From Bacillota bacterium (lineage in GTDB: Bacteria; Actinomycetota; Aquicultoria; Aquicultorales; Aquicultoraceae): DNA of 64,000 bases. The notes below the pieces were generated by a model. That model searched no databases and was not told the origin of the DNA. It was given only the letters and a program-made list of their open reading frames with translations. Location: contig JAIMBH010000010.1 of NCBI GenBank assembly GCA_023511485.1, positions 1 to 64,000 on the forward strand. Direction: 5' to 3'. Of the stretch, positions 63,820 through 64,000 are shown piece after piece (within the stretch, counting starts at the first letter, position 1; every line of letters starts with the position of its first letter). The position numbers were made by a program, and so were the translations under genes.

Positions 63820-64000
63820 TCAGGCAGCTTTCCTGGTCACATATATCGACTCGTTATTCACGGCTTCTGCGGATTCGCCAACCATTTCAGAAAATGTCGG
63901 GTGGGCGTGTACAACCTGGCCTAACGTAGAAGCTGTCATGCCCCCAAACATGGCAACCGCAACCTCATGGACCAAATCTGTCGCCCGCTCGCCTATAATA
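63820..64000 (-). CDS. lpdA: Dihydrolipoamide dehydrogenase, C-terminal fragment (start outside window)
   Basis: The last 59 codons of a flavoprotein disulfide reductase. GERATDLVHEVAVAM and VVHAHPTFSEMVGESA form the dimerisation-domain segment with the His-Glu pair typical of Lpd (HxHPT.SE). The stop is at 63820-63822. The gene continues beyond base 64000. It is the upstream neighbour of the cysteine desulfurase gene in what looks like one transcript. Confidence 0.85.
   Translation of the reverse strand, partial: IIGERATDLVHEVAVAMFGGMTASTLGQVVHAHPTFSEMVGESAEAVNNESIYVTRKAA

Overview
The window is 64 kb of dense, low-repeat bacterial chromosome (roughly mid-40s % G+C by eye). It holds about 63 protein genes, short intergenic gaps, no tRNA or rRNA gene that I can recognise, and no mobile element or CRISPR array. 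The order xerC/D - whiG-type sigma factor - rpsB - tsf - pyrH - frr - uppS - cdsA - dxr - rseP - ispG - proS resembles Actinobacteria. A complete-looking anaerobic (cbi-type) corrin pathway and a moderate G+C suggest a deep-branching, probably anaerobic actinobacterial lineage (Aquicultoria/Geothermincolia-like). That placement is inference only.

Layout. (1) 1-7.9 kb: housekeeping genes, namely the 3' part of a DHH-CBS-tRNA nucleotidyltransferase fusion, a small M50 protease, trpS, scpA-scpB, an AI-2E-family permease and an rRNA pseudouridine synthase. (2) 8.0-28.4 kb: a cobalamin block in two transcription units. Each begins with a promoter, a cobalamin riboswitch and an intrinsic terminator, and the two 152-nt aptamers are identical. 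Unit one is cobU-cobQ-cbiB-cobA(ATR)-pduX-like-cobD-cbiA-cbiX/cbiC fusion-cbiD-cbiE-cbiL-cbiF-cbiG-cbiH-cbiJ. Unit two is cobT-cobS-cobC. Between them sit an unexplained ATP-grasp gene with a hairpin-rich leader and a reverse-strand aldo/keto reductase. cbiT is not in the window. (3) 28.5-42.1 kb: hisC, aroF, tyrA, aroA, cmk, plsC, ispH, a DUF512 radical-SAM gene, der, plsY, gpsA, then a GT4 glycosyltransferase with an otsB-like phosphatase. (4) 42.2-46.5 kb: a metal-ligand-poor MBL-fold protein, then the queuosine genes queH, a DUF2905 gene, queA and tgt, and yajC. (5) 46.7-59.4 kb: recombinase, sigma factor, translation factors, isoprenoid and phospholipid genes, proS and a GT2. (6) 59.4-64 kb, reverse strand: a ferredoxin, a Zn/Cd-type P-ATPase with its ArsR/SmtB regulator and operator, a cysteine desulfurase with an unusual catalytic loop, and the C-terminus of a dihydrolipoamide dehydrogenase.

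Notable points. Two essential genes (gpsA, rseP) appear to start at CTG and ATT, so a caller limited to ATG/GTG/TTG truncates both. cbiH has no good canonical start. The hisC-aroF gap and the leader of the ATP-grasp gene form clustered hairpins that I cannot match to a known RNA family. I see no obviously new multi-gene system. The best candidates for new biology are the ATP-grasp gene with its leader, the degenerate MBL-fold protein and the atypical NifS.
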